Position numbers and translations under genes: made by a program
From: PALSA-505 sp963702235
GTDB lineage: Bacteria; Actinomycetota; Actinomycetes; Streptosporangiales; Streptosporangiaceae
Reading direction: 5' to 3'
NCBI GenBank assembly: GCA_963702235.1
Contig: CAVPBZ010000023.1
Coordinates: 119,862-183,861 of the forward strand
Length of the DNA stretch: 64,000 nt
Shown here: in pieces, positions 17,728 through 25,961 of the stretch
Numbering within the stretch: position 1 is the first letter of the stretch
How the letters are laid out: each line of letters starts with the position of its first letter
Notes under the pieces: generated by a model
The model's database searches: none
The model's input: only the letters and a program-made list of their open reading frames with translations
What the model was told of the DNA's origin: nothing

Positions 17728-19815
17728 GTGGCAGGGCGCATCCGTGACGAGGACATCGCTACGGTTCGAGAGCGTTCGCCCATCGACGAGGTCGTGGGCG
17801 ATTACCTGCAGTTGCGCAACGCCGGCGGCGGCTCGCTCAAGGGGCTATGCCCTTTTCACGACGAGAAGACACCCTCGTTCAACGTCACGCCGAGCAGAGG
17901 CCTGTACTACTGCTTCAGTTGCGCCGAAGGCGGCGACGTCATCTCGTTCGTGCAGAAGGTCGACGGCCTGTCGTTCGCCGAGGCAGTCGAGCGGCTGGCT
18001 GCCCGGGCCGGGATCGAGCTGCGCTACGAGCAGGGCGGTCACGTGCCCGGCCAGGAGCAGGGCTTGCGCCGCAGGCTCATCGCGGCGCATCAGGCGGCGG
18101 CAGATTTTTATGCCGAACGGCTCCGATCGGCCGACGCGCTCGCCGGCCGCGAGTTCCTGGCATCCAGGGGTTTCGACCTCGAGCACGCCGATCAGTTCGG
18201 CATCGGGTACGCGCCGGATGCCTGGGAGGCACTGACCGGCCACCTGCGCGGCCGCGGCTTCACCGACGCGGAGCTGCTGACCGGCGGGCTGGCCCGCGAG
18301 GGCAGGCGCGGGCCGGTGGACAGGTTCCGCGGCCGCCTGATCTGGCCGATCAGGGACCTGACCGGCGACGTGATCGCCTTCGGCGCCCGCAAGCTCGCCG
18401 CGCATGACGACGGCCCCAAGTACCTGAACACGCCGGAAACCCCGCTGTTCAAGAAAAGCTCGGTACTGTACGGCGCTGACCTGGCCAAACGTGAGATCGC
18501 ACAGCGCCGCCAGGCCGTCATCGTGGAGGGCTACACCGACGTGATGGCCTGCCACCTGGCCGGCGTGCGGACCGCGGTCGCCACGTCGGGCACCTCGTTC
18601 GGCGACGGCCACATCAGGATCCTGCGGCGGCTGCTGATGGACGCCAGCGAGTTCCGCGGTGAGGTCATCTTCACGTTCGATGGCGATGCCGCCGGACAGC
18701 GGGCCGCGCTCCGCGCGTTCGGAATGGAAGACAAGTTCGTCACCCAGACGTTCGTGACCGTGCAGCCGGACGGGCTCGACCCCTGTGACCTGCGGCTGGC
18801 CCACGGGGACGCGGCGGTGCGGGATCTGATCGCCCGGCGGGTCCCGCTGTTCGAGTTCGCCATCCGCAGTGAGGTGACCCAGTTCGATCTCGAGACGATC
18901 GAGGGCCGCCTGGCCGCGCTCGACGCCGCCGCACCGATCGTGGCGCGGATCAAGGACGAGGGGCTGCGGAAGCGGTACGCGGTCGCCCTGGACCGCTGGC
19001 TCGGCATCATGGACGAACGGTTCGTGCTCGACCGGGTCCGTGCGCACGCGGGGCAGGAGCGGGCCAGGGTCCCGCGGCAGGGACCACCGGGCGGTCCGGA
19101 CAGCGGCAGTCGCTCCCGCGGCAACGGTGCCGGCGACCGGCCGGAGACGGCGGATCCCGCGGGCCGGGACGCCGGGCGGAACGGGGCAGCACAGCGCCGC
19201 TGGCAGGGCGCGGGCTCCGGCCCGGCGGCGGACGGCTCCTATGATCCGCGGGATCCGGTCGTGCGGGTGGAGCGCGAGGCACTCAAGCTTGCCGTCCAGC
19301 GGCCGGGGCTGTGCGGCCCCGGCTTCGCGGAGCTGGGCGCCGAGGCGTTCACGGTCCCCGCGCACGCCGTGGTCTTCCGGCTGATCTGCCAGCGCAGCGG
19401 CTGGGGGAGCGACCCCCAGGCAACCCCGGACGGGGCGGCCCGGCCGGGTGCGGCGGCGGACGCGAGCCACTGGGCGGAGGCCGGCGGCGGTAGCGCCCGC
19501 AGCGGCCGGGAGTGGGCGGGGGATCTGCGGGAAGCCGCGCCCGACGAGCAGGCCCGGGCGCTGGTGACCCAGCTCGCCGTGGAGACGCTGCGGACCCCGG
19601 GCGCGGACGGCGAGCCCGATGCCCGCTACGTGTCCGCGGTGCTGGCCCGGGTCGAGGAACTGGCCGTCAGCCGCCAGATCTCTGGCGTGAAGTCGCGGCT
19701 GCAGCGGATGGATCCGGTGGCGGCGCAGGCCGACTACAACCGGCTGTTCGGCGATCTGATTGGGCTCGAGCAACGGCGCAAGGTGCTCATCGACCGGGCG
19801 TCGGGAGCGCTGTAG
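17728..19815 (+). CDS. dnaG: DNA primase
   Basis: DnaG (695 aa) makes RNA primers for DNA replication. The N-terminal CHC2 zinc finger uses a Cys and a His in CPFHDEKTPSFNV (from residue 41) and two Cys in YYCFSC (near 62-65). The Toprim catalytic core has the Glu of VIVEGYTDVMACH (near 266) and the acidic DGDAAG motif (near 318). The C-terminal helicase-interacting domain is preceded by a poorly conserved, Gly/Arg/Pro-rich insertion (about residues 445-505). A second low-complexity patch lies near 570-595. The start is GTG. The sigma factor follows 125 bp downstream. Confidence 0.97.
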   Translation: MAGRIRDEDIATVRERSPIDEVVGDYLQLRNAGGGSLKGLCPFHDEKTPSFNVTPSRGLYYCFSCAEGGDVISFVQKVDGLSFAEAVERLAARAGIELRYEQGGHVPGQEQGLRRRLIAAHQAAADFYAERLRSADALAGREFLASRGFDLEHADQFGIGYAPDAWEALTGHLRGRGFTDAELLTGGLAREGRRGPVDRFRGRLIWPIRDLTGDVIAFGARKLAAHDDGPKYLNTPETPLFKKSSVLYGADLAKREIAQRRQAVIVEGYTDVMACHLAGVRTAVATSGTSFGDGHIRILRRLLMDASEFRGEVIFTFDGDAAGQRAALRAFGMEDKFVTQTFVTVQPDGLDPCDLRLAHGDAAVRDLIARRVPLFEFAIRSEVTQFDLETIEGRLAALDAAAPIVARIKDEGLRKRYAVALDRWLGIMDERFVLDRVRAHAGQERARVPRQGPPGGPDSGSRSRGNGAGDRPETADPAGRDAGRNGAAQRRWQGAGSGPAADGSYDPRDPVVRVEREALKLAVQRPGLCGPGFAELGAEAFTVPAHAVVFRLICQRSGWGSDPQATPDGAARPGAAADASHWAEAGGGSARSGREWAGDLREAAPDEQARALVTQLAVETLRTPGADGEPDARYVSAVLARVEELAVSRQISGVKSRLQRMDPVAAQADYNRLFGDLIGLEQRRKVLIDRASGAL

Positions 19816-19939
19816 TCTCCGGGTGACTAGCCGGGCCCCGGACTAGATATATCTTCCTGCGCCGCCGCGGCGTTACTGCCGTTGAGGTGACAAAATTGGG
19901 TCCCCCGTAACCGCAGCGTTACAGGGCACACTGGTCTGC

Positions 19940-21103
19940 GTGAGCCTTACGGTGCTTCCCAGCGGACCGCTATCGGCCGATCAGGTGACCGACCTCGTCG
20001 CCCTGGGAAGGGAACGCGGCGGGGTCACCATGGCTGAAGTCGCGGCCGTGTTCGACCGTCCCGACATTCCTCCCGACGCCGTTGACAGCGTGCTGCGGCT
20101 GCTCGCGGACGAGGGGGTGGAGCTTCTCGACACGTCCGTGGACGACGTGGAGGAGCTGCCCAGAGGCGATGCCGAGGCGGGCAGGCGCGCGTCTCCCGGT
20201 GACCTGGTCCGCATCTACCTGCGCGAGATCGGACGCGTGCCGCTGCTCACCGCCCAGGACGAGGTGGAGCTCGCGAAGTCGATCGAGGCCGGGCTCTTCG
20301 CCGAGGAAAAGCTGCGCGGGGTGCCGGCCTTCGGGGCGGTGCGCGTGCGGGCCGACGACCTCGCGCAGCTCGCGGCCGACGGGGTGGCGGCCAAGCAGCG
20401 GCTGATCGAGGCGAACCTCAGGCTCGTGGTGTCGATCGCCAAGCGCTACATCGGGCGGGGGCTCATCTTCCTTGACGTGATCCAGGAAGGCAACCTGGGC
20501 CTGATCCGGGCCGTCGAGAAATTCGACTACACGAAGGGCTACAAGTTCTCCACGTATGCCACCTGGTGGATCCGGCAGGCGATCACCCGGGCGATCGCCG
20601 ATCAGGCCCGGACGATCCGCATCCCGGTGCACATGGTGGAGACCATCAACAAACTGGCGCGCGTGCAGCGCCAGCTGCACCAGGATCTCGGCCGGGAGGC
20701 AACGGTCGCGGAGATCGCCGCCGAGATGGGCATCGGCCCGCAGCGCGTGGCCGAGATCCAGCGGGTGGCACAGGAGCCCGTCTCGCTGCAGGCGCCGATC
20801 GGCGAGGAAGACTCCGATCTCGGGGACTTCATCGAGGATGCCGACGCCGTGGTGCCGATGGAGGCCGCGGCGTTCCTCATGCTGCAGGACCAGCTCGAGG
20901 AGATTCTCGACACACTGAGCACCCGGGAGCAGACCATTATCCAGCTGCGGTTCGGGCTGACCGACGGGCACCCGAGAACGCTCGAGGAAGTCGGCAGGGA
21001 GTTCGGCGTGACCCGGGAGCGCATCCGCCAGATCGAATCCAAGACGCTCGCCAAGCTGCGTCACCCGAGCCGCGCGCAGGTGCTGCGCGAGTACCTGGAC
21101 TGA
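19940..21103 (+). CDS. Principal-type RNA polymerase sigma factor (RpoD/SigA family)
   Basis: A 387-aa sigma-70 group 1/2 protein that directs RNA polymerase to -10/-35 promoters. A short region 1.1 (about 1-60) precedes region 1.2 (DLVRIYLREIGRVPLLTAQ) and regions 2.1-2.4 (FLDVIQEGNLGLIRAVEKFD, then YKFSTYATWWIRQAITRAI). Region 3 follows, and region 4.2 is GVTRERIRQIESKTLAKLRHP. The location after dnaG and the complete regions suggest the housekeeping sigma, but shorter HrdB-like paralogues exist in this phylum. The start is GTG 19940, without an obvious Shine-Dalgarno. The 125 bp upstream contain TTACAG and TATATATC-like AT-rich patches and probably carry the promoter. Confidence 0.93.
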   Translation: MSLTVLPSGPLSADQVTDLVALGRERGGVTMAEVAAVFDRPDIPPDAVDSVLRLLADEGVELLDTSVDDVEELPRGDAEAGRRASPGDLVRIYLREIGRVPLLTAQDEVELAKSIEAGLFAEEKLRGVPAFGAVRVRADDLAQLAADGVAAKQRLIEANLRLVVSIAKRYIGRGLIFLDVIQEGNLGLIRAVEKFDYTKGYKFSTYATWWIRQAITRAIADQARTIRIPVHMVETINKLARVQRQLHQDLGREATVAEIAAEMGIGPQRVAEIQRVAQEPVSLQAPIGEEDSDLGDFIEDADAVVPMEAAAFLMLQDQLEEILDTLSTREQTIIQLRFGLTDGHPRTLEEVGREFGVTRERIRQIESKTLAKLRHPSRAQVLREYLD

Positions 21104-21170
21104 CCGCTCCGGTTACTTCCGGCACGACCAGGGCCCGCATAAGCGCCATCAACATAACCGGCAACCACTT

Positions 21171-22765
21171 AGCTTGCCGTTTAACCTGCGCGTTCGCGCC
21201 GTGCCTTGAGGGCGAGTTTCCTTTTGGCGGTTTTGCCCGCGTCATAGCGGGTGGCGGGGCGGCGGTTCTTCGATCCTGGCGGCCGGCCGGGGCCGGGCTT
21301 GCCGGGTTTTGGCGCACCGGCTGGGCAGGGGATGGTCGCGCAGATGTTCCTGAACCCGCGGCGGACGCGGGCTGGGGTCAGCCGGCCCGGCGGGGCGGGA
21401 CGTTCCCAGGGCAGGCGCAGGTCAGCGGCGAGTGGCCGGGCGAGGCGGAGCTGGGCATGGCAGGTGATGATGATCCAGGTCCACCGGTCAGCAGCGGCCG
21501 GGTCGCGGATCTTCGGGATGGTCCAGCCGAGGGTCTGCTTGAACAGGCGGAAGGTGTGCTCAAGATCGAACCGGCGCAAGAACGCCTGCCACAGCCGGTC
21601 CACCTCAGCAGGGGCACTGCCGGTACGGGAGAACCACAGCCACACCGGCTTGGGATCCCGGTCACCGGGCAGGTGATCAACCTGCAGGCGGATCAAGGTG
21701 CCCTCGATCACCGGCAGGTCACCGTCGTGGCCTGACCAGGCGGCGCGGTGGGTCAGCCGCGGGTGCACCCGGTCCCAGGCAGCCGCGACGGCGGTCCCGT
21801 ACCGGGTGGTCACCGTGCTGCTGGTGACCTGCGGCGCCGGCCAGGTCGCCGGGTCCGCGAGGGCCATCTGGCCGCCGTGCTTGCGGGGCCGGCCCATGGT
21901 GCCGGGCGGGCGCGGCGGCGCGGGCAGCTGCAGCACCCGGTCGCTGCGCAGCCGTCCCAGCAGCTCGACGGGCAGGTCGGCGAGCAGCCAGGCCAGCCGG
22001 GTCACGTCGTAGCCGGCGTCGAAGATGACCAGGATGGCCTGATCACCCTCACTCCAGTGCCCGGCAGCGGTCAGCCGGCCCACGACCTCGCGGACCTGGG
22101 CGGCGGTCACCTCGGTCCCGTCGTCCTCCGGGCCCAGGCGCACTGCGTCCAGCACCGCCGTCCACGACGTCCGGCCCGGCTCCAGCGCCGCGATCACCGA
22201 GTACGGCCAGCCCGGGATCATCTGCGCCTGGCCCTTCCCGCGGCCGTAGACATGGCAGAACAACCGCTCCGGGCTGGTCGCCGCGCCCGGCCGCAGCCAG
22301 TTACTCACGTCCACGGCCAGCATTAGCCGGCCGTCGGCGGCGCGCGGTAACGGCAGACCCGCCAGCGACCGCCGCAGCCGCCCGATCGCGATCCGGCCCC
22401 GGTTCACCGCGTCATACAACGCGCCGTGGCCACGCCGGTGCTCCGGGGCCAGCGACAGCCCGGCCAGCGTCCGCACCGGCCCGTCGGTGCACAGCACCGC
22501 GTCCGCCAGCTCGGACAACTCATCACGCCGGGCGGTCAGGCAGGCATGAAAATCCAGCCGGAACCGCGACAACACCGCGAGTGGCTCGACACCGGCGGCA
22601 TCCTCCAGCAAGCTGTCCATCACGGCCTTCGTGGTGATCATTGGTCCTTCAGCGAGAACCCATGATCACGCGGAGGCCGTGCTCACGCCCAGCGACACGC
22701 CGGACACGCCAGCGCAAGACCCGGCAAACACCCGCCAATCAGCCGGACAGGTTAAACGAGAAGCT
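21171..22765 (-). mobile_element. Complete DDE insertion sequence with terminal inverted repeats
   Basis: The element is about 1.6 kb with 18-bp terminal inverted repeats: AGCTTGCCGTTTAACCTG at 21171-21188, and its complement at 22748-22765 with two mismatches. They bracket a single transposase gene whose stop codon lies inside the left repeat. No clear target duplication is visible. The insertion lies downstream of the sigma factor gene and interrupts no recognisable gene. Confidence 0.85.
21181..22641 (-). CDS. IS transposase (IS4/IS701-like DDE)
   Basis: A full-length 486-aa transposase. A DDE catalytic core can be proposed from Asp111 (LAVDVSNW), Asp208 or Asp212 (VIFDAGYDV) and Glu362 (DLEHTFRLFKQTLGW, matching the YREK-like region of IS4 relatives). 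The basic C-terminus (GPGRPPGSKNRRP onward) probably binds DNA. The start is the minus-strand ATG at 22641, about 110 bp inside the right terminal repeat. The reading frame is undamaged, so the element may be active. Confidence 0.9.
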   Translation of the reverse strand: MITTKAVMDSLLEDAAGVEPLAVLSRFRLDFHACLTARRDELSELADAVLCTDGPVRTLAGLSLAPEHRRGHGALYDAVNRGRIAIGRLRRSLAGLPLPRAADGRLMLAVDVSNWLRPGAATSPERLFCHVYGRGKGQAQMIPGWPYSVIAALEPGRTSWTAVLDAVRLGPEDDGTEVTAAQVREVVGRLTAAGHWSEGDQAILVIFDAGYDVTRLAWLLADLPVELLGRLRSDRVLQLPAPPRPPGTMGRPRKHGGQMALADPATWPAPQVTSSTVTTRYGTAVAAAWDRVHPRLTHRAAWSGHDGDLPVIEGTLIRLQVDHLPGDRDPKPVWLWFSRTGSAPAEVDRLWQAFLRRFDLEHTFRLFKQTLGWTIPKIRDPAAADRWTWIIITCHAQLRLARPLAADLRLPWERPAPPGRLTPARVRRGFRNICATIPCPAGAPKPGKPGPGRPPGSKNRRPATRYDAGKTAKRKLALKARRERAG

Positions 22766-22887
22766 GAGGCGGATTCCGGAATGTTATCCGGGGTTACGGG
22801 CGCCGTACATTCTTACCGGCGCGCGCCTGGTCCCGCGAGGAGCGGGCCGGCCCGGAGCGGTTCGCGAAAACACCTTGAATATAACTA

Positions 22888-22916
22888 TTGAGCACTAACA
22901 GGACGAAAGTTACGAT
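22888..22916 (+). promoter_or_regulatory. Promoter of the first G1 peptidase gene
   Basis: TTGAGC (22888-22893) and TACGAT (22911-22916) are separated by 17 bp, close to the vegetative sigma consensus. The 14-base motif GAAAGTTACGATCG, which holds the -10 box, recurs almost unchanged before the second peptidase gene. The start codon is 50 bp downstream. Confidence 0.65.
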
Positions 22917-22965
22917 CGTGCAAGTGGTCACCTAAGGGGCCACCTCGAGTGAGAGGTAACCACCT

Positions 22966-23835
22966 ATGCATCGACGTTTCCGATCGTTCACGGCGCGCGC
23001 CCTGGTGGCGTGCGTGCCTGTGCTGGGCCTGGTGATGGCTGTCGGCGCGGGCACCGCCTCAGCCGCCCGTACCCCGGCGAACGCCCGCGCGGCCGCGGCC
23101 AGGGCAGCACTGGAGCACCTCAGGATCGGCCAGCACGCGGTCATGCACCAGGTCGGGCGGGCGGTCCTGGTCAAGGGCGCCCCCGCCCAGGTGAAGAGCA
23201 CGAACTGGTCCGGCTACGCCGACACCGCCACCACCAGCACGTACAGCAAGGTCACCGGCAGCTGGACCGAGCCCAAGGCCACCTGCACCTCGAAGACGTC
23301 GCTGGCGGCTTTCTGGGTCGGGATTGACGGTTACAGCAGCCAGACGGTGGAGCAGGACGGCACCCTCATCGAGTGCGTGGGCGGCAAGGCCTCGTACTTC
23401 ACCTGGTGGGAGATGTATCCCTCCAACGCCATCCAGGTGGTCGGCAGCTCGGTGAAGCCGGGCGACAAGATCGCTGCCTCCGTGGTCAGGACCGGCGCCA
23501 GCTACGCGCTCAAGGTCACCGACTCCACCACGCCGGCCAACAGCTTCACCACCACCCAGACCTGCGCGGCCGCCACGTGCGTGGACTCCAGCGCCGAGTG
23601 GATCGCCGAAGCGCCGAGCGGCTCGTCCGGTATCTTCCCGCTCGCCAAGTTCGGTATCTGGACGCTGAAGGCCGCCACCGTCAAGGCAGGCACCAAGTCC
23701 GGGACGATCTCCTCGTTCCCCGACTCCGAGATCACCATGGTCCGCTCCAGCACCAGCCCGGTGGTGAAGGCCAAGCCGGGACCGCTCAACACCGCGGGCA
23801 ACCAGTTCACGGTCACCTGGAAGTCCGCCACCTAG
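22966..23835 (+). CDS. Secreted G1-family glutamic endopeptidase (eqolisin), first copy
   Basis: A 289-aa exported protease. The signal peptide (about 1-33) ends ASA; a propeptide of ~40 residues precedes the mature start near NWSGYA. The G1 family uses a Gln/Glu dyad and works at acid pH. Gln130 lies in TVEQDG, and the Glu of SAEWIAEAP (211 or 215) matches the second catalytic position. WVGIDG and YTWWEMYP-like segments (here FTWWEMYP) are family hallmarks. There are Cys residues at 107, 137, 200 and 205. Its neighbour downstream is a close paralogue. GAGAGG precedes the ATG. A role in acidic-soil protein degradation is inferred. Confidence 0.9.
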   Translation: MHRRFRSFTARALVACVPVLGLVMAVGAGTASAARTPANARAAAARAALEHLRIGQHAVMHQVGRAVLVKGAPAQVKSTNWSGYADTATTSTYSKVTGSWTEPKATCTSKTSLAAFWVGIDGYSSQTVEQDGTLIECVGGKASYFTWWEMYPSNAIQVVGSSVKPGDKIAASVVRTGASYALKVTDSTTPANSFTTTQTCAAATCVDSSAEWIAEAPSGSSGIFPLAKFGIWTLKAATVKAGTKSGTISSFPDSEITMVRSSTSPVVKAKPGPLNTAGNQFTVTWKSAT

Positions 23836-23845
23836 CCACGGGCTC

Positions 23846-23878
23846 GCCGTCACCCGGGACCAGGTCCCGGGTGACGGC
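23846..23878 (+). terminator. Perfect hairpin after the first G1 peptidase gene
   Basis: A perfect 15-bp stem (23846-23860 with 23864-23878) closes a CAG loop ten bases after the stop. There is no U-tract. It separates the two peptidase genes, which each have their own promoter. Confidence 0.65.
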
Positions 23879-23926
23879 AGTCCGGGCGAGTCCCGGGGCG
23901 CCGGGATATGCGGGGCAAGACGTTCA

Positions 23927-23956
23927 TTGCTTGCTAATAGCCGTGAACGTTACGAT
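23927..23956 (+). promoter_or_regulatory. Promoter of the second G1 peptidase gene
   Basis: TTGCTT (23927-23932) and TACGAT (23951-23956) are separated by 18 bp. The segment CTAATAG...GAACGTTACGATCG closely matches the promoter of the first copy (CTAACAG...GAAAGTTACGATCG). This suggests a shared activator site, or duplication of promoter and gene together. Confidence 0.6.
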
Positions 23957-24007
23957 CGGGAGACATGCGGCCGTCCTGGCCGCTGATGTATGAGGGGGAC
24001 ACGCAGT

Positions 24008-24871
24008 ATGCGCCGTCTGTTCTGGCCGTCATTAGCTCTCGTCCCGGCACTGGGGCTGGCCGTGGCGGTCAGTCCCGCCGTCGGTGCGAGCACGACGCCC
24101 CCCCATGTCGCGGTGGATGCGCGCGCCGCGGCCGCCGCGCGCGTCGCGCTGCAGCATCTGACGCTGGGGCACCCGCCCAACGAGCGCGTGCCCGGTCACA
24201 CGCTGCGGGTCAAGGGCCTGACGATGCAGGACAGCTATAACTGGTCGGGCTATGCCGACGACAACACCAGCGCCAACGTGTACAGCAAGGTCTCGGGCAA
24301 ATGGGCCGAGCCTGCGATTACCTGCGGCAAGGAAGACCAGATCGCTGTCTTCTGGGTGGGGATCGACGGCTGGACCAGCAGCACTGTCGAGCAGGACGGC
24401 ACCCTGGCCCAGTGCTTCCAGGGCATGGCCCACTACTACACCTGGTGGGAGATGTATCCCAGCAACAGCATCACGGTGGTCGGCAGCACCGTGAAGCCGG
24501 GCGACAAGATCACCGCCTCCGTGGTCAAGACCGGCACCAGCTACGCGCTCAAGGTCACTGACTCCACGACCACCGCGAACAGCTTCACGATCACCAAGAC
24601 CTGCGCGGCGACCACCTGCCTGGCCACCAGCGCCGAGTGGATCGCCGAAGCGCCCGGCGGCCCCAGGGGCGAGTACCCGCTCCCCAACTTCAAGACGTGG
24701 AGCCTGACCTCGGCCAGCACGACATCGGGGCCCAAGACCGGGACGATCTCGGCGTTCCCCGACGACGAGGTCACCATGATCGACGGGACGCTGACCTACC
24801 CGCTGGCGTCGCCAGGCGCGCTGAACGCCACGGGCAACGCGTTCAACGTCACCTGGAAGAACAGCTACTAA
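24008..24871 (+). CDS. Secreted G1-family glutamic endopeptidase (eqolisin), second copy
   Basis: A 287-aa paralogue of the preceding gene, with the same layout: signal peptide (about 1-27, ending VGA), propeptide, then the G1 catalytic domain from NWSGYA. Gln129 in TVEQDG and Glu210/Glu214 in SAEWIAEAP are conserved, so it should be active. The two mature domains are alike through KVTDSTT and AEWIAEAP but diverge in loops and propeptide, suggesting an old duplication. The ATG at 24008 is preferred over one 18 bases upstream because GAGGGGGA sits eight bases before it. A strong terminator follows. Confidence 0.9.
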   Translation: MRRLFWPSLALVPALGLAVAVSPAVGASTTPPHVAVDARAAAAARVALQHLTLGHPPNERVPGHTLRVKGLTMQDSYNWSGYADDNTSANVYSKVSGKWAEPAITCGKEDQIAVFWVGIDGWTSSTVEQDGTLAQCFQGMAHYYTWWEMYPSNSITVVGSTVKPGDKITASVVKTGTSYALKVTDSTTTANSFTITKTCAATTCLATSAEWIAEAPGGPRGEYPLPNFKTWSLTSASTTSGPKTGTISAFPDDEVTMIDGTLTYPLASPGALNATGNAFNVTWKNSY

Positions 24872-24918
24872 CCTGCCGCCCTGCCCCGCAGGGCGCCAGG
24901 CACGCTAGCTCGACGAGG

Positions 24919-24985
24919 GGTGCCTCCGGCCAGCGGCGGACGAGACTTTCGCAGTCCCGCCGCCGACGGCCGGAGGCACCTTTCT
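24919..24985 (+). terminator. Strong terminator hairpin with U-tract
   Basis: Arms 24919-24931 and 24968-24980 form a perfect 13-bp stem, extended by an inner GGCGG/CCGCC stem, and are followed by TTTCTGT. It serves the second peptidase gene and may also stop transcription arriving from the opposite strand. Confidence 0.8.
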
Positions 24986-25059
24986 GTAGCAACCGAGGCC
25001 TGCCCGCGAACCGGGCCCGGCGATCCGGCCCGGCGATCCGGGCCCGGCGATCCGGCCGG

Positions 25060-25422
25060 CTACCCGTCGAGCGGGCCGCCGGGCGCGGGGATGGACGGCG
25101 CGCCGTTGACCTCCTCCGGGCTGCTGCCCGGCCGGTCCCGCCAGCCCGCCAGCCGGCTGGGCAGCCGGTCGCCGGCCTTCCGCATCGCCGTATCGGCGAA
25201 CGCCGGTGTCCGCTGCTGCACTTTGTCCACGACCTTGGCCGCGGCCGACTTGGCCAGGCCGGTCGCCTGCGCGGTCGCTGCCCCGGCAGCCTGCTGGACC
25301 GCCGGGCTGTCCGCAGCGCGGCTCGCCAGCTTCTTCATCTGCTCGTAGCGCTCTCTGCCTGCCCGCGTGCCAATGACGAAGCCCGCGGCCAGGCCTGCGG
25401 CGAACGTGGCTCTGTACCGCAT
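25060..25422 (-). CDS. Small YtxH-like membrane-anchored protein
   Basis: A 120-aa protein beginning MRYRATFAAGLAAGFVIGTRAGRERYEQM. A single short transmembrane glycine-rich segment (5-19) is followed by an amphipathic Ala-rich helix and a Pro-rich tail. This matches the YtxH type, often stress-associated; the function is unknown. GAGAAGG precedes the ATG. The gap to the terminator holds a short run of CGGCCCGGCGATC repeats (25013-25060). Confidence 0.7.
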   Translation of the reverse strand: MRYRATFAAGLAAGFVIGTRAGRERYEQMKKLASRAADSPAVQQAAGAATAQATGLAKSAAAKVVDKVQQRTPAFADTAMRKAGDRLPSRLAGWRDRPGSSPEEVNGAPSIPAPGGPLDG

Positions 25423-25629
25423 CTGGCACCTTCTCTCACCCGAGTGCTGTTGGGAAGTCCACTTCCCCCTGGAGCCGGCTGTACTCCTTTGCGGCAGCGC
25501 GACAAGCCGCGCCAGCCCCCGCCGCTTGCGCCTGGGCGGGAACCCGGCGGCATGCGCTACGCTTGACCGCGACGCAGATAGCGCAGGGTTTCCCGGCAGG
25601 ACCGCCGCCTGTGATCTGCTGTCGGCTGA

Positions 25630-25706
25630 TCCCGCGTAGCTCAATTCGGCAGAGCGTCCGGCTGTTAACCGGCAGGTTATAGGTTCGAGTCCTATCGCGG
25701 GAGCCA
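25630..25706 (+). tRNA. tRNA-Asn (anticodon GTT)
   Basis: The 7-bp acceptor stem TCCCGCG/CGCGGGA, D arm TAGCTCAATTCGGCAGA, anticodon loop CTGTTAA and T arm GGTTCGAGTCC are all present. CCA is encoded at 25704-25706. The anticodon GTT reads Asn codons. No integrase or attachment-site repeat was seen beside it. Confidence 0.95.
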
Positions 25707-25961
25707 GGGTCTCGTCCCGGTGCGTGCCGTCGGGTGGACGGCTACGCACGCCGGTGATCAACCCGCGGCTGGCGGAGGAATCCGTCGTACGACGCCTGCC
25801 CTACCGCAGCGCCGGACGTATCTCCTCGCTCCCATTTCGGCCTATATCTACCAAAATTATCGGAAATCTCTTACACTCCCCTTGCACTCATTGTCTGTAC
25901 CTTCTGCCTGGTCATCGCTCGATGCCCCTGGCTGCAGGCATGCCGAAAGGGGAGTACGCAG

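Noticed and set aside
23059..23853. A 264-codon minus-strand frame over the first G1 peptidase gene
   Set aside because: It has shadow composition, and the plus-strand gene has a signal peptide, catalytic motifs and promoter.
25630..25706. Integration site at tRNA-Asn
   Set aside because: No integrase, no second copy of the tRNA 3' end and no change of gene style on either side within reach.
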